In this document: positions 1 to 7,081 of the stretch, piece by piece
How the letters are laid out: each line of letters begins with the position of its first letter
Numbering within the stretch: position 1 is the stretch's first letter
Assembly (NCBI GenBank): GCA_934230965.1
Contig: CAKQFW010000022.1
Location: 1 to 16,045 of the forward strand
Direction: 5' to 3'
From: an uncultured Prevotella sp.
GTDB taxonomy: Bacteria > Bacteroidota > Bacteroidia > Bacteroidales > Bacteroidaceae
DNA: 16,045 nucleotides
Position numbers and translations under genes: made by a program
Notes under the pieces: model-generated
Told to the model about the DNA's origin: nothing
The model's database searches: none
What the model saw: only the letters and a program-made list of their open reading frames with translations

Positions 1-668
1 GGCACAAGGTTACCATCTCAAACCTTCAAGAAGGCGACGAGGCTGGCATCAAGAGCGTTACCATGGAGATTGAGGGTGGCGAGTATGCCTACGGCTTCTT
101 GAAGAGCGAGAACGGTGTGCACCGCTTGGTGCGCGTGTCGCCCTACAATGCTCAGGGTAAGCGTATGACCAGTTTTGCCAGTGTGTTTGTAACGCCTCTT
201 GTCGACGATACCATCGAGGTGTTTGTCGACCCCGCTCGCCTGTCGTGGGATACCTTCCGCTCGGGTGGCGCTGGTGGCCAGAACGTGAATAAGGTAGAGT
301 CGGGTGTGCGTTTGCGCTACTGGTATCAAGACCCCGACACTGGCGAAGAGGAAGAAATATTGATTGAGAACACCGAAACCCGCGACCAGCCCAAGAACCG
401 CGCCAAGGCCTTGCTGCTGTTGAAGAGCCAGTTGTATGACCGCGCCATGAAGAAGCGCCTTGAGGCTCAGGCTAAGATTGAGGCTGGCAAGAAGAAGATA
501 GAGTGGGGTAGCCAGATACGAAGCTACGTGTTTGACGACCGTCGTGTGAAAGACCACCGCACCAACTATCAAACTGCCGACGTTGATGGCGTGATGGATG
601 GCAAGATTGACGAGTTTATCAAGGCTTATCTCATGGAGTTTCCCGTCAACGACGATGACCAACAATAA
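1..668 (+). CDS. prfB: Peptide chain release factor 2, 3' part (5' end outside window)
   Basis: The reading frame is open from the window edge (codons in register with base 3), so the gene is 5'-truncated by the window and not necessarily broken. RF2 recognises UGA and UAA stop codons and triggers peptidyl-tRNA hydrolysis on the ribosome. The catalytic GGQ tripeptide of domain 3 is encoded at 273-281 inside SGGAGGQNVNKVES. The preceding block with KSENGVHRLVR is the usual class I release-factor core. The C-terminal part (IEWGSQIRSYV, then KDHRT) matches RF2 rather than RF1. The codon-recognition loop (SPF in RF2) and any programmed frameshift site lie upstream and cannot be examined. The stop is TAA at 666-668. 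A small membrane-peptide gene follows after 34 bases with no visible promoter between, so co-transcription is likely. Confidence 0.95.
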   Translation, partial: HKVTISNLQEGDEAGIKSVTMEIEGGEYAYGFLKSENGVHRLVRVSPYNAQGKRMTSFASVFVTPLVDDTIEVFVDPARLSWDTFRSGGAGGQNVNKVESGVRLRYWYQDPDTGEEEEILIENTETRDQPKNRAKALLLLKSQLYDRAMKKRLEAQAKIEAGKKKIEWGSQIRSYVFDDRRVKDHRTNYQTADVDGVMDGKIDEFIKAYLMEFPVNDDDQQ

Positions 669-702
669 TAACGACAATAAAAACCAATAAATATTTATTA
701 CT

Positions 703-843
703 ATGAGCGAAAAAAGTAAAATAAACCGCGCCCGTCGTGAAGCGAAGCAGGAAGCAGAAGGTAAGAATGTAGTGAAATGGATTTTCATAGCACTGATAGT
801 GCTTGCCTTACTATTCATGATTTTCACCACGATAATGCAATGA
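703..843 (+). CDS. Small single-pass membrane protein, 46 residues, function unknown
   Basis: The gene begins at ATG 703 and ends at TGA 841-843. The N-terminal half is highly charged and basic (MSEKSKINRARREAKQEAEG). One hydrophobic segment at about residues 25-44 (KWIFIALIVLALLFMIFTTI) predicts a single transmembrane helix near the C-terminus, with the basic half probably cytoplasmic. Its stop overlaps the start of the CYTH gene as ATGA (840-843), a strong sign of translational coupling and of a real gene despite its size. It sits 34 bases after prfB. I do not recognise a named family. The coupling is what I see; a membrane-tethering or small regulatory role for the neighbouring CYTH protein would be inference. 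Confidence 0.72.
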   Translation: MSEKSKINRARREAKQEAEGKNVVKWIFIALIVLALLFMIFTTIMQ

Positions 844-1340
844 GCGGATTGGAGATAGAACGCAAGTTCTTAGTAAGGAAAGGCGACGCTTACAAAAGCG
901 CCGCCTTTTCTCATAGTCACATCAAGCAAGGATATATTCCTGCCGATGGGGCTACAGTGCGTATCCGTGTGCGCGACGATAAGGCTTATCTTACCATCAA
1001 AGGTCGTTCAGACGAGAAGGGCCTGTCGCGTTACGAGTTTGAGAAAGAGATATCTACCGATGAGGCCGACCAACTGCTGAAGCTTTGCAAGGGCGGACTG
1101 ATTGATAAGACGCGCTATCTGGTGAAGAGCGGTATGCACACCTTTGAGGTAGACGAGTTTTATGGCGATAATGCTGGGCTGGTGATGGCTGAAGTAGAGC
1201 TGAGCGATGAGGCTGAAGCCTTTGAAGCCCCGTCGTTTATCGGCAAAGAGGTAACGGGCGACCGCCGCTTCTACAATTCGCACCTGCTCACAAACCCCTT
1301 CTGTCGTTGGCGCGATACCTTGCCACCAGAATACCGATAG
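840..1340 (+). CDS. CYTH domain-containing protein (triphosphate tunnel metalloenzyme family)
   Basis: A 166-residue protein beginning MSGLEIERKFLV. The ExExK signature of the CYTH/TTM superfamily is present at residues 5-9 (E5, E7, K9). It is followed by the expected alternating charged strands, including TVRIRVRDDKAYLTIKG, RYEFEKEI and MAEVEL, which line the tunnel that binds triphosphate and metal. Family members include inorganic triphosphatases and CyaB-like proteins; the substrate here cannot be told from sequence. I chose ATG 840 over a possible in-frame start at 777 because the family signature normally lies at the N-terminus and because 840 gives an ATGA overlap with the preceding small gene. 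The last 53 bases overlap the convergent VanZ-like gene on the other strand. Confidence 0.9.
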   Translation: MSGLEIERKFLVRKGDAYKSAAFSHSHIKQGYIPADGATVRIRVRDDKAYLTIKGRSDEKGLSRYEFEKEISTDEADQLLKLCKGGLIDKTRYLVKSGMHTFEVDEFYGDNAGLVMAEVELSDEAEAFEAPSFIGKEVTGDRRFYNSHLLTNPFCRWRDTLPPEYR

Positions 1341-1728
1341 TAGCACCTATCGTTGCTCCGATAGCATTGGCCACAAAGTCGAGCCACTCGCCACTGCGAC
1401 GTCCACCCGTGCAGTAGGCTTGCAGTATCTCGATAAGTCCACTCATAAGTATAGGCAGCAGCCACGTATAAACGAGCTGTTGCCTCAGTTGTTGCCACAG
1501 ACCATCTTGTTTTGGCCTGTGGCTTTTTAATATTTCAAAGCCAATAACCATGGTGGTGAGGCCGTACATGGCAAAGTGTGTCCACTTGTCTATTAGTGAG
1601 ATGTGGCTTAGTGGCGTGTCGGGCACGTTCATGAAACAAGCTATCCAGATGCCTATGATAAGGCAGCATGATAGCGGGTAGCATCTCAATAAAGTAAGAA
1701 AATGATAAGATGATAAGTGTTTTTTCAT
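1288..1728 (-). CDS. VanZ-like family membrane protein
   Basis: A small polytopic membrane protein of 146 residues from ATG 1728 (150 from ATG 1740). It shows the VanZ-like layout: a first hydrophobic helix (CCLIIGIWIACFM), a loop with P-D-T-P and DKWTHFAMYG, a second helix, a third helix (WLLPILMSGLIEILQAY) and the GRRSGEWLDFVANAIGA segment typical of the family. VanZ itself gives low-level teicoplanin resistance in enterococci, but most homologues have no known function and I infer no resistance here. A TACTTTTG promoter element at 1756-1749 would start transcription only a few bases before 1740, which favours the 1728 start. The 3' end overlaps the CYTH gene antisense by 53 bases. Confidence 0.85.
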   Translation of the reverse strand: MKKHLSSYHFLTLLRCYPLSCCLIIGIWIACFMNVPDTPLSHISLIDKWTHFAMYGLTTMVIGFEILKSHRPKQDGLWQQLRQQLVYTWLLPILMSGLIEILQAYCTGGRRSGEWLDFVANAIGATIGATIGILVARYRANDRRGL

Positions 1729-1748
1729 ATTTGCTTTCATAATTAGTG

Positions 1749-1756
1749 CAAAAGTA
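1749..1756 (-). promoter_or_regulatory. Predicted -7 promoter element for the VanZ-like gene
   Basis: On the minus strand TACTTTTGCAC fits the Bacteroidetes -7 consensus TAnnTTTG. No good -33 TTTG is seen at the expected distance, so the call rests on the -7 element and position. A plus-strand TAATTTTGC at 1769-1776 lies almost back to back with it. Confidence 0.5.
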
Positions 1757-1768
1757 GATATTTTTTTA

Positions 1769-1776
1769 TAATTTTG
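1769..1776 (+). promoter_or_regulatory. Possible -7 promoter element for the symporter operon
   Basis: TAATTTTGC matches TAnnTTTG but lacks a clear -33 partner. If used, the transcript would carry a leader of about 190 bases before ATG 1971 that includes hairpins (1804-1820 and 1822-1851) and a tandem repeat (1851-1896). No better match is visible between here and the gene. Confidence 0.35.
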
Positions 1777-1850
1777 CATGTTGACAATATGATTTTTTTA
1801 CAGACAGAAACTTTTTCTGTTCTTGTGATATGAATGTAACGTTGACACAA

Positions 1851-1896
1851 GTTCTGAAACGTATTGATGTAATGTTCTGAAATGTGTTAATATAAT
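1851..1896 (+). repeat. Two-copy 23-bp tandem repeat in the symporter leader
   Basis: Units 1851-1873 and 1874-1896 both begin GTTCTGAAA and end TAAT. They match at 19 of 23 positions and abut exactly. The differences are all transitions (C/T at position 10 and A/G at 13, 16 and 19). They are followed at 1901-1911 by an 11-base dyad GAACAATGTTC. Confidence 0.7.
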
Positions 1897-1970
1897 GTGA
1901 GAACAATGTTCAAACAATGTATGAGCAAAAGATGGTGTCGACGTTGATATATAAAGAAAGCAAATAAGAA

Positions 1971-3332
1971 ATGTATAACGAGGAAAGAGCCAATTTTGGT
2001 AGTAAGTTGGGCGTGATATTGGCTACGGCAGGTTCGGCTGTGGGCCTTGGCAATGTGTGGCGTTTCCCATATATGGCGGGGCAGAATGGTGGCGCAGCCT
2101 TCATCCTTATCTATATAGGTTGCGTATTGTTGTTAGGCTTGCCCTGTATGGTGGCCGAGTTTATCATTGGTCGTCATGGTGCCTCAAACACAGCGCGTGC
2201 TTATACCAAACTGGCTAACGGTAAGCCCTGGAAGTATGTGGGCTACCTGGGTGTGCTCACGGGCTTCCTCATCACAGGTTATTATGCTGTGGTGGCGGGC
2301 TGGTGCTTGCAGTATATCTTGGCTTCGGCTGTAGGACATCTGCAGGGCTCGCCCGATTATGTGGCACAATATTTCAGCACCTTCTCGCAGTCGGCCTTCA
2401 AGCCCGTGTTTTGGACGGTGGCCATTCTCTTTCTTGTTCACTGGGTTATCATTCATGGTGTGCGTGGCGGCATCGAGAAAACCTCAAAGCTGTTTATGCC
2501 TTTGCTCTTCGTGTTGCTGCTCATCGTGGTGGTATCGTCGTGCCTGTTGCCCAATGCAGGTAAGGGTGTTAGCTTCCTTTTCCACCCCGACTTCTCAAAG
2601 GTAAGCAAGGATGTGTTTCTCGGCGCCCTTGGCCAGTCGTTCTATTCGCTTAGCATCGGCATGGGTTGTATCTGCACCTATGCCTCTTACTTCAGCCGAC
2701 AAACCAATTTGTTAAAGTCGGCTGCGCAGATATCTGTTATCGACACCGCCATTGCTGTGCTGGCAGGCTTGATGATTTTCCCTGCCGCCTTCTCGGTGGG
2801 TGTTAATCCTGACAGCGGCCCCTCGCTCATCTTCATCACCTTGCCCAATGTGTTTCAGTCGGCTTTTACTGCCTTGCCTTGGCTGGGTTACATTATCTCG
2901 CTGCTGTTTTACGCTCTGTTGTCGTTGGCAGCCATCACGTCGCTTATTTCTTTGCACGAGGTTAGCACGGCGTTCTTCTTCGAAGAGTTTCATATCACGC
3001 GCAAGAGCGGAGCCCTTATTGTTACCATTTCGTGCTGTGTTATCGGTGCGTTGTGCTCGTTGTCGTTAGGCGCTGTGCCAGGTTTATCGGTGTTTGGTAC
3101 CGACCTGTTCGATGCCTTCGACTTTGTTACAGGCCAACTTATGCTGCCCATTGGTGGCTTCTTTACCTGTTTGTTCTTAGGCTGGTATGTGCCCAAGAAG
3201 TTGGTGCGCGACGAGTTTACCAACTGGGGCACGCTCAGTGGTCGCTTCTTTGGCCTCTTCTTGTTCTGTGTGCGCTTCGTGGCTCCCGTAGCCATTCTGC
3301 TTATCTTCTTGCATCAGTTTAACTTACTCTGA
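1971..3332 (+). CDS. Sodium-dependent transporter, NSS/SNF family (paralogue 1)
   Basis: A 453-residue polytopic inner-membrane protein of the neurotransmitter:sodium symporter family (LeuT fold), which couples Na+ entry to uptake of amino acids or related amines. The TM1 signature GSAVGLGNVWRFPY is at residues 21-34, including the asparagine that in LeuT contributes to a sodium site. The TM6-like segment SLSIGMGCICTYASYFSR and the TM8-like AAITSLISLHE, with conserved A-x-T-S sodium-site residues, are also present. The short C-terminus and roughly 11-12 hydrophobic segments fit bacterial members. The substrate cannot be predicted. It is followed after 10 bases by a close paralogue, and probably forms an operon with it and the HhH gene. 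The upstream leader carries repeats that may regulate the operon. Confidence 0.93.
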   Translation: MYNEERANFGSKLGVILATAGSAVGLGNVWRFPYMAGQNGGAAFILIYIGCVLLLGLPCMVAEFIIGRHGASNTARAYTKLANGKPWKYVGYLGVLTGFLITGYYAVVAGWCLQYILASAVGHLQGSPDYVAQYFSTFSQSAFKPVFWTVAILFLVHWVIIHGVRGGIEKTSKLFMPLLFVLLLIVVVSSCLLPNAGKGVSFLFHPDFSKVSKDVFLGALGQSFYSLSIGMGCICTYASYFSRQTNLLKSAAQISVIDTAIAVLAGLMIFPAAFSVGVNPDSGPSLIFITLPNVFQSAFTALPWLGYIISLLFYALLSLAAITSLISLHEVSTAFFFEEFHITRKSGALIVTISCCVIGALCSLSLGAVPGLSVFGTDLFDAFDFVTGQLMLPIGGFFTCLFLGWYVPKKLVRDEFTNWGTLSGRFFGLFLFCVRFVAPVAILLIFLHQFNLL

Positions 3333-3342
3333 TTTCTCCTTT

Positions 3343-4707
3343 ATGGCTAATACAGAAAATCGTGGCACCTTCGGTACCAAGTTGGGTGTCATCTTGGCCA
3401 CTGCTGGTTCGGCAGTAGGTCTTGGCAATATATGGCGCTTTCCTTATCTTGCTGGTCAAGACGGGGGTGCCGCCTTCATCCTTGTATATATAATATGTGT
3501 GTTCATGCTGGGCATACCAGGCATGATAGCCGAATTTATCATAGGCCGACGTGCTGGCTCAAATGCCGCTCGCGCCTATTTTAACCTGTCGGGCGGTAAG
3601 CCGTGGTGGCTGGTGGGTGCCATGGGCATGCTAACCTCTACCATTATCTTAGGCTTTTATGCCGTGGTGGCAGGCTGGTGTTTATATTATTTTTATGCAT
3701 CGCTCACGGGCCAACTGATGGGGTCGGCCCAAGAGATTACCGACTACTTTACAGCCTTCAGCACCCATCCCATCAAGCCTGTGGCCTGCTGTTTGGGCTT
3801 TATCTTCCTCACCCACATTGTTGTTACCCATGGTGTGCGCAATGGTATCGAGAAGGTAAGCAATATGCTTATGCCCACCCTCTTTGTGTTGCTCATCATC
3901 ATTGCCGTGTCGTCGTGCCTGTTGCCAGGTGCTACAAAGGGCATTAGCTTTTTGTTTCAGCCCGACTTTAGCAAGGTGAGCAAGGGTATGTTTCTCGATG
4001 CTTTGGGTCAGGCCTTCTTCTCTTTGTCTATGGGCACTTCGTGCCTATGCACCTATGCTTCTTATTTTAGCCGACAAACCAATTTGGGCAAGTCGGCCAT
4101 ACAGATAGCCGTTATCGATACGGTCATTGCCATCCTTGCTGGTTTGATGATATTCCCCGCTGCCTTCTCGGTGGGCGTTAGTCCTGACAGTGGCCCCTCG
4201 CTGGTGTTTATCACCTTGCCCAATGTGTTTAACCAGGCCTTTGCCTCGTTGCCCGCTGTAGGCTATATCATGTCGGTGCTGTTCTATGCCTTGCTCACCT
4301 TGGCGGCTCTCACCTCTACCATCTCTATGCACGAGATAGGCACGGCGCTGCTATATGAAGAGTTGCACATCACACGCAAGGCCGGTGCTTGCATACAGTC
4401 GGCCGTGTGTGGCGTGATAGGCATTGTGTGTGCGCTGTCGTGTGGCGCTGCGGCTGGCCTCTCGCTGTTTGGCAAGAGTGTGATGGAATTGTGCGACTAC
4501 GTTACAGGCCAGTTCCTCATGCCCATTGGTGCCATTCTTACCTGTGTGTTTGTGGGCTGGTATCTGCCCAAGAAGTTGGTGCGCGACGAGTTTACCAATG
4601 CCGACACGCTGCCCGCCACCTTCTTCCGCCTCTTCCTTATGTTAGTGCGCTACGTGGCTCCAGCGTGCATTATCATTGTCTTCTTGCACCAGTTTGGCTT
4701 GTTCTAA
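3343..4707 (+). CDS. Sodium-dependent transporter, NSS/SNF family (paralogue 2)
   Basis: A 454-residue LeuT-fold symporter that aligns end to end with the preceding gene. By eye it shares well over half its residues, with near-identical TM1 (GSAVGLGNIWRFPY, residues 22-35), TM6 (SLSMGTSCLCTYASYFSR), TM8 (AALTSTISMHE) and C-terminal (PKKLVRDEFTN) blocks. This is a tandem gene duplication. Differences cluster in loops and near the substrate-contacting unwound regions, for example GMGC versus GTSC in TM6, so the two may differ in substrate or affinity. That is inference. Spacing of 10 bases upstream and 4 bases to the next gene, with no promoter or terminator visible, supports one transcript. 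A heterodimer is possible but not shown. Confidence 0.93.
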   Translation: MANTENRGTFGTKLGVILATAGSAVGLGNIWRFPYLAGQDGGAAFILVYIICVFMLGIPGMIAEFIIGRRAGSNAARAYFNLSGGKPWWLVGAMGMLTSTIILGFYAVVAGWCLYYFYASLTGQLMGSAQEITDYFTAFSTHPIKPVACCLGFIFLTHIVVTHGVRNGIEKVSNMLMPTLFVLLIIIAVSSCLLPGATKGISFLFQPDFSKVSKGMFLDALGQAFFSLSMGTSCLCTYASYFSRQTNLGKSAIQIAVIDTVIAILAGLMIFPAAFSVGVSPDSGPSLVFITLPNVFNQAFASLPAVGYIMSVLFYALLTLAALTSTISMHEIGTALLYEELHITRKAGACIQSAVCGVIGIVCALSCGAAAGLSLFGKSVMELCDYVTGQFLMPIGAILTCVFVGWYLPKKLVRDEFTNADTLPATFFRLFLMLVRYVAPACIIIVFLHQFGLF

Positions 4708-4711
4708 TTTT

Positions 4712-5722
4712 ATGAAGTGGCTGAAAACCTTGTTTCGTTTTGCGGGCACTGACCGCCGCATCTTGCCCCTTGCCCTTGTTGTACTACTGGTTACCGTGGC
4801 ATGGCTGGCTTATCGTGCAGGCGTAAGTAGCACCAATGGTGGCACTTCGCAGTCTGTTACCACGGCTCAGGACAATGCTAACACAGCTTCGGCTGATAAT
4901 GTTGCCGCTCTTCGTGCCGATGCAACCAGCGGTAATGTGGGCGCGATTGCTGATGATGCCGCCCTCACTCAACGCACACCCGAACGTTTTGTCTTCGACC
5001 CCAATACTGCTGATAGCACCCAACTGTTGCGCCTGGGTCTCACTCGCTGGCAGGTGCGCAGCATCTATCATTATCGAGCCAAGGGCGGAACCTATCATCG
5101 TCCCACCGACTTTGCTCGCCTTTATGGCCTTACGGTGAAGCAATATCGCGAACTCGAGCCCTACATTCGTATTGGCAACGACTATCGTTTGGCTGCCGAT
5201 GTTTATGCCCAAGAGCGCGGTGGATATGGACAAAACCGTGGCGCGTATGTTCAAGGTCGCACTGCTCAGCCTTCGGGCAATGCTGCTGCCGCTCATCCAC
5301 GCGACTCAATAAAATATCCTGTAAAGCTGAAGCCAGGCGAGCATATCGCCCTAAACACATCCGACACCACCCTTCTGAAGCGTGTGCCTGGCATAGGCAG
5401 CTATTATGCGCGCCGCGTGGTGGCTTACCGTCAGCGCTTGGGCGGTTTTCATTCAGCACAACAGTTGCTCGAGATTGAGGGCTTTCCGCCTTCGGCCCTC
5501 GCCTTTTTCACGCCCGATGCCCATGGCGTAACGAAGCTGAATGTGAACAAGCTGACCCTTGACCAGTTGCGACGTCATCCCTATATCACTTATTATCAGG
5601 CGCGCGATATTGTTGACTATCGCCGTATGCGAGGCCCCATCACTCATCTTAATCAGTTGCGTCTGATGAAAGATTTTAGCGAGGCCGACCTACAACGCCT
5701 GGCCCCTTATATTGAGTATTAA
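4712..5722 (+). CDS. Helix-hairpin-helix domain protein, ComEA-like, membrane-anchored
   Basis: A 336-residue protein with a short basic N-terminus, one transmembrane segment at residues 17-34 (ILPLALVVLLVTVAWLAY), a low-complexity Ser/Thr/Ala/Asp linker to about residue 90, then three HhH-type modules at about 94-153, 211-270 and 274-336. The central one has the classic hairpin (RVPGIGSYYARRVVAYR) followed by GGFHSAQQLLEIEG, as in ComEA, the periplasmic DNA-binding protein of competence systems. The other two are variants (FDPNTADSTQLLRLGL and LNVNKLTLDQLRRHP). HhH modules bind DNA non-specifically through the backbone. A role in DNA uptake is inference; no comEC is in the window. The ATG at 4712, 4 bases after the symporter stop, gives the membrane anchor at the expected place; the earlier in-frame start at 4676 would overlap that gene. 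A Gly/Tyr/Gln-rich spacer lies around residues 165-190. Confidence 0.88.
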   Translation: MKWLKTLFRFAGTDRRILPLALVVLLVTVAWLAYRAGVSSTNGGTSQSVTTAQDNANTASADNVAALRADATSGNVGAIADDAALTQRTPERFVFDPNTADSTQLLRLGLTRWQVRSIYHYRAKGGTYHRPTDFARLYGLTVKQYRELEPYIRIGNDYRLAADVYAQERGGYGQNRGAYVQGRTAQPSGNAAAAHPRDSIKYPVKLKPGEHIALNTSDTTLLKRVPGIGSYYARRVVAYRQRLGGFHSAQQLLEIEGFPPSALAFFTPDAHGVTKLNVNKLTLDQLRRHPYITYYQARDIVDYRRMRGPITHLNQLRLMKDFSEADLQRLAPYIEY

Positions 5723-5869
5723 GGTGCTCGCGATATACGGCCCATCGCATCGCTAATAATTATCTCTAAATCGCTTCGCGTGTTTGCTTTTTTAGCCCTC
5801 TTCATCGTCGTAAAGTGCTGAAAAAGAAAGAATGTGGGGCGAATATTTTTTTATTTCAAATATATTTCC
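5723..5869. other. Intergenic stretch after the HhH gene
   Basis: I see no gene here. The sequence becomes AT-rich toward the greA promoter. Short GCGAT/ATCGC complementarity near 5730-5750 and a T-run near 5790 do not make a convincing terminator. Confidence 0.5.
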
Positions 5870-5877
5870 TATCTTTG
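5870..5877 (+). promoter_or_regulatory. Predicted -7 promoter element for greA
   Basis: TATCTTTGCAA matches TAnnTTTG exactly and lies in an AT-rich stretch. The -33 region at about 5847 is only T-rich. Transcription from about 5883 would give a leader of about 137 bases before ATG 6020, containing the hairpin at 5938-5984. Confidence 0.65.
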
Positions 5878-5937
5878 CAAAAGCAACGTTCCGAACGAAC
5901 ATATAAACAATCAATATAAAAGGATTATACAAATATG

Positions 5938-5984
5938 GAATTCCGACAGCACAAGACCATGTGTCGGAATTCTTTGTTTTTATT
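5938..5984 (+). terminator. Terminator-like hairpin inside the greA leader
   Basis: An 11-bp perfect stem (GAATTCCGACA at 5938-5948 with TGTCGGAATTC at 5962-5972) encloses a 13-base loop and is followed by a T-rich tract at 5973-5984. It lies between the greA promoter and the greA start, so it would act as a leader attenuator or yield a short leader RNA rather than end a gene. A possible short reading frame begins at ATG 5935, after an AAAGGA, immediately at the foot of the stem. Confidence 0.65.
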
Positions 5985-6019
5985 GTCCTTAATGAAAACT
6001 TTTAAAACATTATTTTATT

Positions 6020-6487
6020 ATGGCTTACATGTCACAAGAAGGCTACGACAAGCTCGTGGCCGAACTGAAACAGCTCGAAACTGTAGAGCGCCCCAAGGCA
6101 TCGGCAGCCATTGCCGAAGCTCGAGATAAGGGCGACTTGAGTGAGAATTCAGAGTATGATGCCGCTAAGGAGGCACAGGCTCACCTCGAGGACAAAATTA
6201 ACAAGATGAAGATGGCTATTGCCGAGGCTAAGATTGTAGATGTATCGCGCCTCAGTGCCGATGCCGTACAGATACTCTCGACCGTTGAGATGACCAACGT
6301 GGCCAACAACGCTAAGATGACATACACCATCGTGAGCGAGAGTGAGGCCAACCTGCGCGAGGGCAAAATCTCTATCCACACACCTATTGCACAAGGTTTG
6401 CTGAACAAGAAGGTGGGCGATGTGGCTGAGATTAAAATTCCTCGTGGCACCATTCGCTTGCGTGTCGACAAGATTACTGTAGGATAA
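6020..6487 (+). CDS. greA: Transcription elongation factor GreA
   Basis: A 155-residue protein of normal family length. GreA enters the secondary channel of RNA polymerase and stimulates cleavage of backtracked transcripts. The N-terminal antiparallel coiled coil spans about residues 1-75, with the acidic tip ARDKGDLSENSEYDAAKE at 35-52. D39 and E42 correspond to the catalytic-tip acids D41 and E44 of the E. coli protein. The C-terminal FKBP-like domain is about 80-155 (GKISIHTPIAQGLLNKKVGD). The start MAYMSQEGYDKL is typical of Bacteroidetes GreA; ATG 6029 is a less likely alternative. A promoter and a terminator-like leader hairpin lie upstream, and a HIT gene follows after 66 bases. Confidence 0.97.
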   Translation: MAYMSQEGYDKLVAELKQLETVERPKASAAIAEARDKGDLSENSEYDAAKEAQAHLEDKINKMKMAIAEAKIVDVSRLSADAVQILSTVEMTNVANNAKMTYTIVSESEANLREGKISIHTPIAQGLLNKKVGDVAEIKIPRGTIRLRVDKITVG

Positions 6488-6553
6488 TATTCTCTTCTTG
6501 AGCCTAAACAAAGAACAATATTTATTGATCAAAAAAAGGAAAGAAACTGAACG

Positions 6554-6952
6554 ATGGACATTTTTTCAAAGATTGCCGCTGGTGAGATACCCAGCTTTAA
6601 GTGTGCCGAGAACGACGAGTTTTACGCTTTCCTCGACATCAATCCGCTGGTGAAGGGCCACACGCTGGTCATCCCGCGCCGTGAGGTCGACTACATCTTC
6701 GATATGGAAGACGACGAGCTGGCTCGCTTCCAAGTGTTTGCTAAGAAGGTGGCCGTGGCCATCAAGCGCGTGCTGCCTTGCATCAAGGTGGGCCAAGCCG
6801 TGTTGGGCCTTGAGGTGCCACATGCACACATACACCTCGTGCCCATGCAGAGCGAGAAAGACATGATTTTCTCAAACCCCAAGCAGAAGCTTAGCGATGA
6901 GGAGATGAGCGCTGTAGCCGCACAGATCTATGCCGAGTTTAAGAAACTGTAA
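6554..6952 (+). CDS. HIT family protein (HINT-like nucleotide hydrolase/transferase)
   Basis: A 132-residue protein with the histidine triad HAHIH at residues 90-94 (H90, H92, H94) in the context VPHAHIHLVPM. The family nucleotide-binding core precedes it (IFSKIAAGEIPSF, then FLDINPLVKGHTLVIPRRE). HIT proteins hydrolyse or transfer nucleoside monophosphates from phosphoramidate or dinucleotide substrates; the physiological substrate is unknown. The usual N-terminal C-x-x-C zinc motif of longer HINT proteins is absent. The gene follows greA by 66 bases with no clear promoter, so co-transcription is likely, and a strong terminator begins 26 bases after its stop. Confidence 0.93.
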   Translation: MDIFSKIAAGEIPSFKCAENDEFYAFLDINPLVKGHTLVIPRREVDYIFDMEDDELARFQVFAKKVAVAIKRVLPCIKVGQAVLGLEVPHAHIHLVPMQSEKDMIFSNPKQKLSDEEMSAVAAQIYAEFKKL

Positions 6953-6978
6953 GGGCAAAGATATTGAGATAACAAACA

Positions 6979-7016
6979 AAAAAGCCTAAAGCACTCTTCA
7001 TGCTTTAGGCTTTTTT
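6979..7016. terminator. Intrinsic terminator, probably bidirectional
   Basis: A perfect stem AAAAAGCCTAAAGCA (6979-6993) with TGCTTTAGGCTTTTT (7001-7015), a 7-base loop and a T-run on the plus strand. The A-run on the left serves as the T-run for the minus strand. It sits between the convergent HIT and manC genes. Confidence 0.93.
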
Positions 7017-7081
7017 CATATATGTAAGTTATGTGTGTATGCGTTATAAACAATGGTTATCTATAGCGTTTACAGCCTTTG

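Noticed and set aside
18..830. Minus-strand open frame of 270 codons opposite prfB
   Set aside because: It lies entirely opposite a well-supported prfB and the next small gene, has no recognisable domain, and is explained by codon bias on the opposite strand.
5935..6129. 64-codon frame upstream of and overlapping greA
   Set aside because: It runs out of frame into greA and its protein has no family features. It is noted only as a possible leader frame at the foot of the hairpin.
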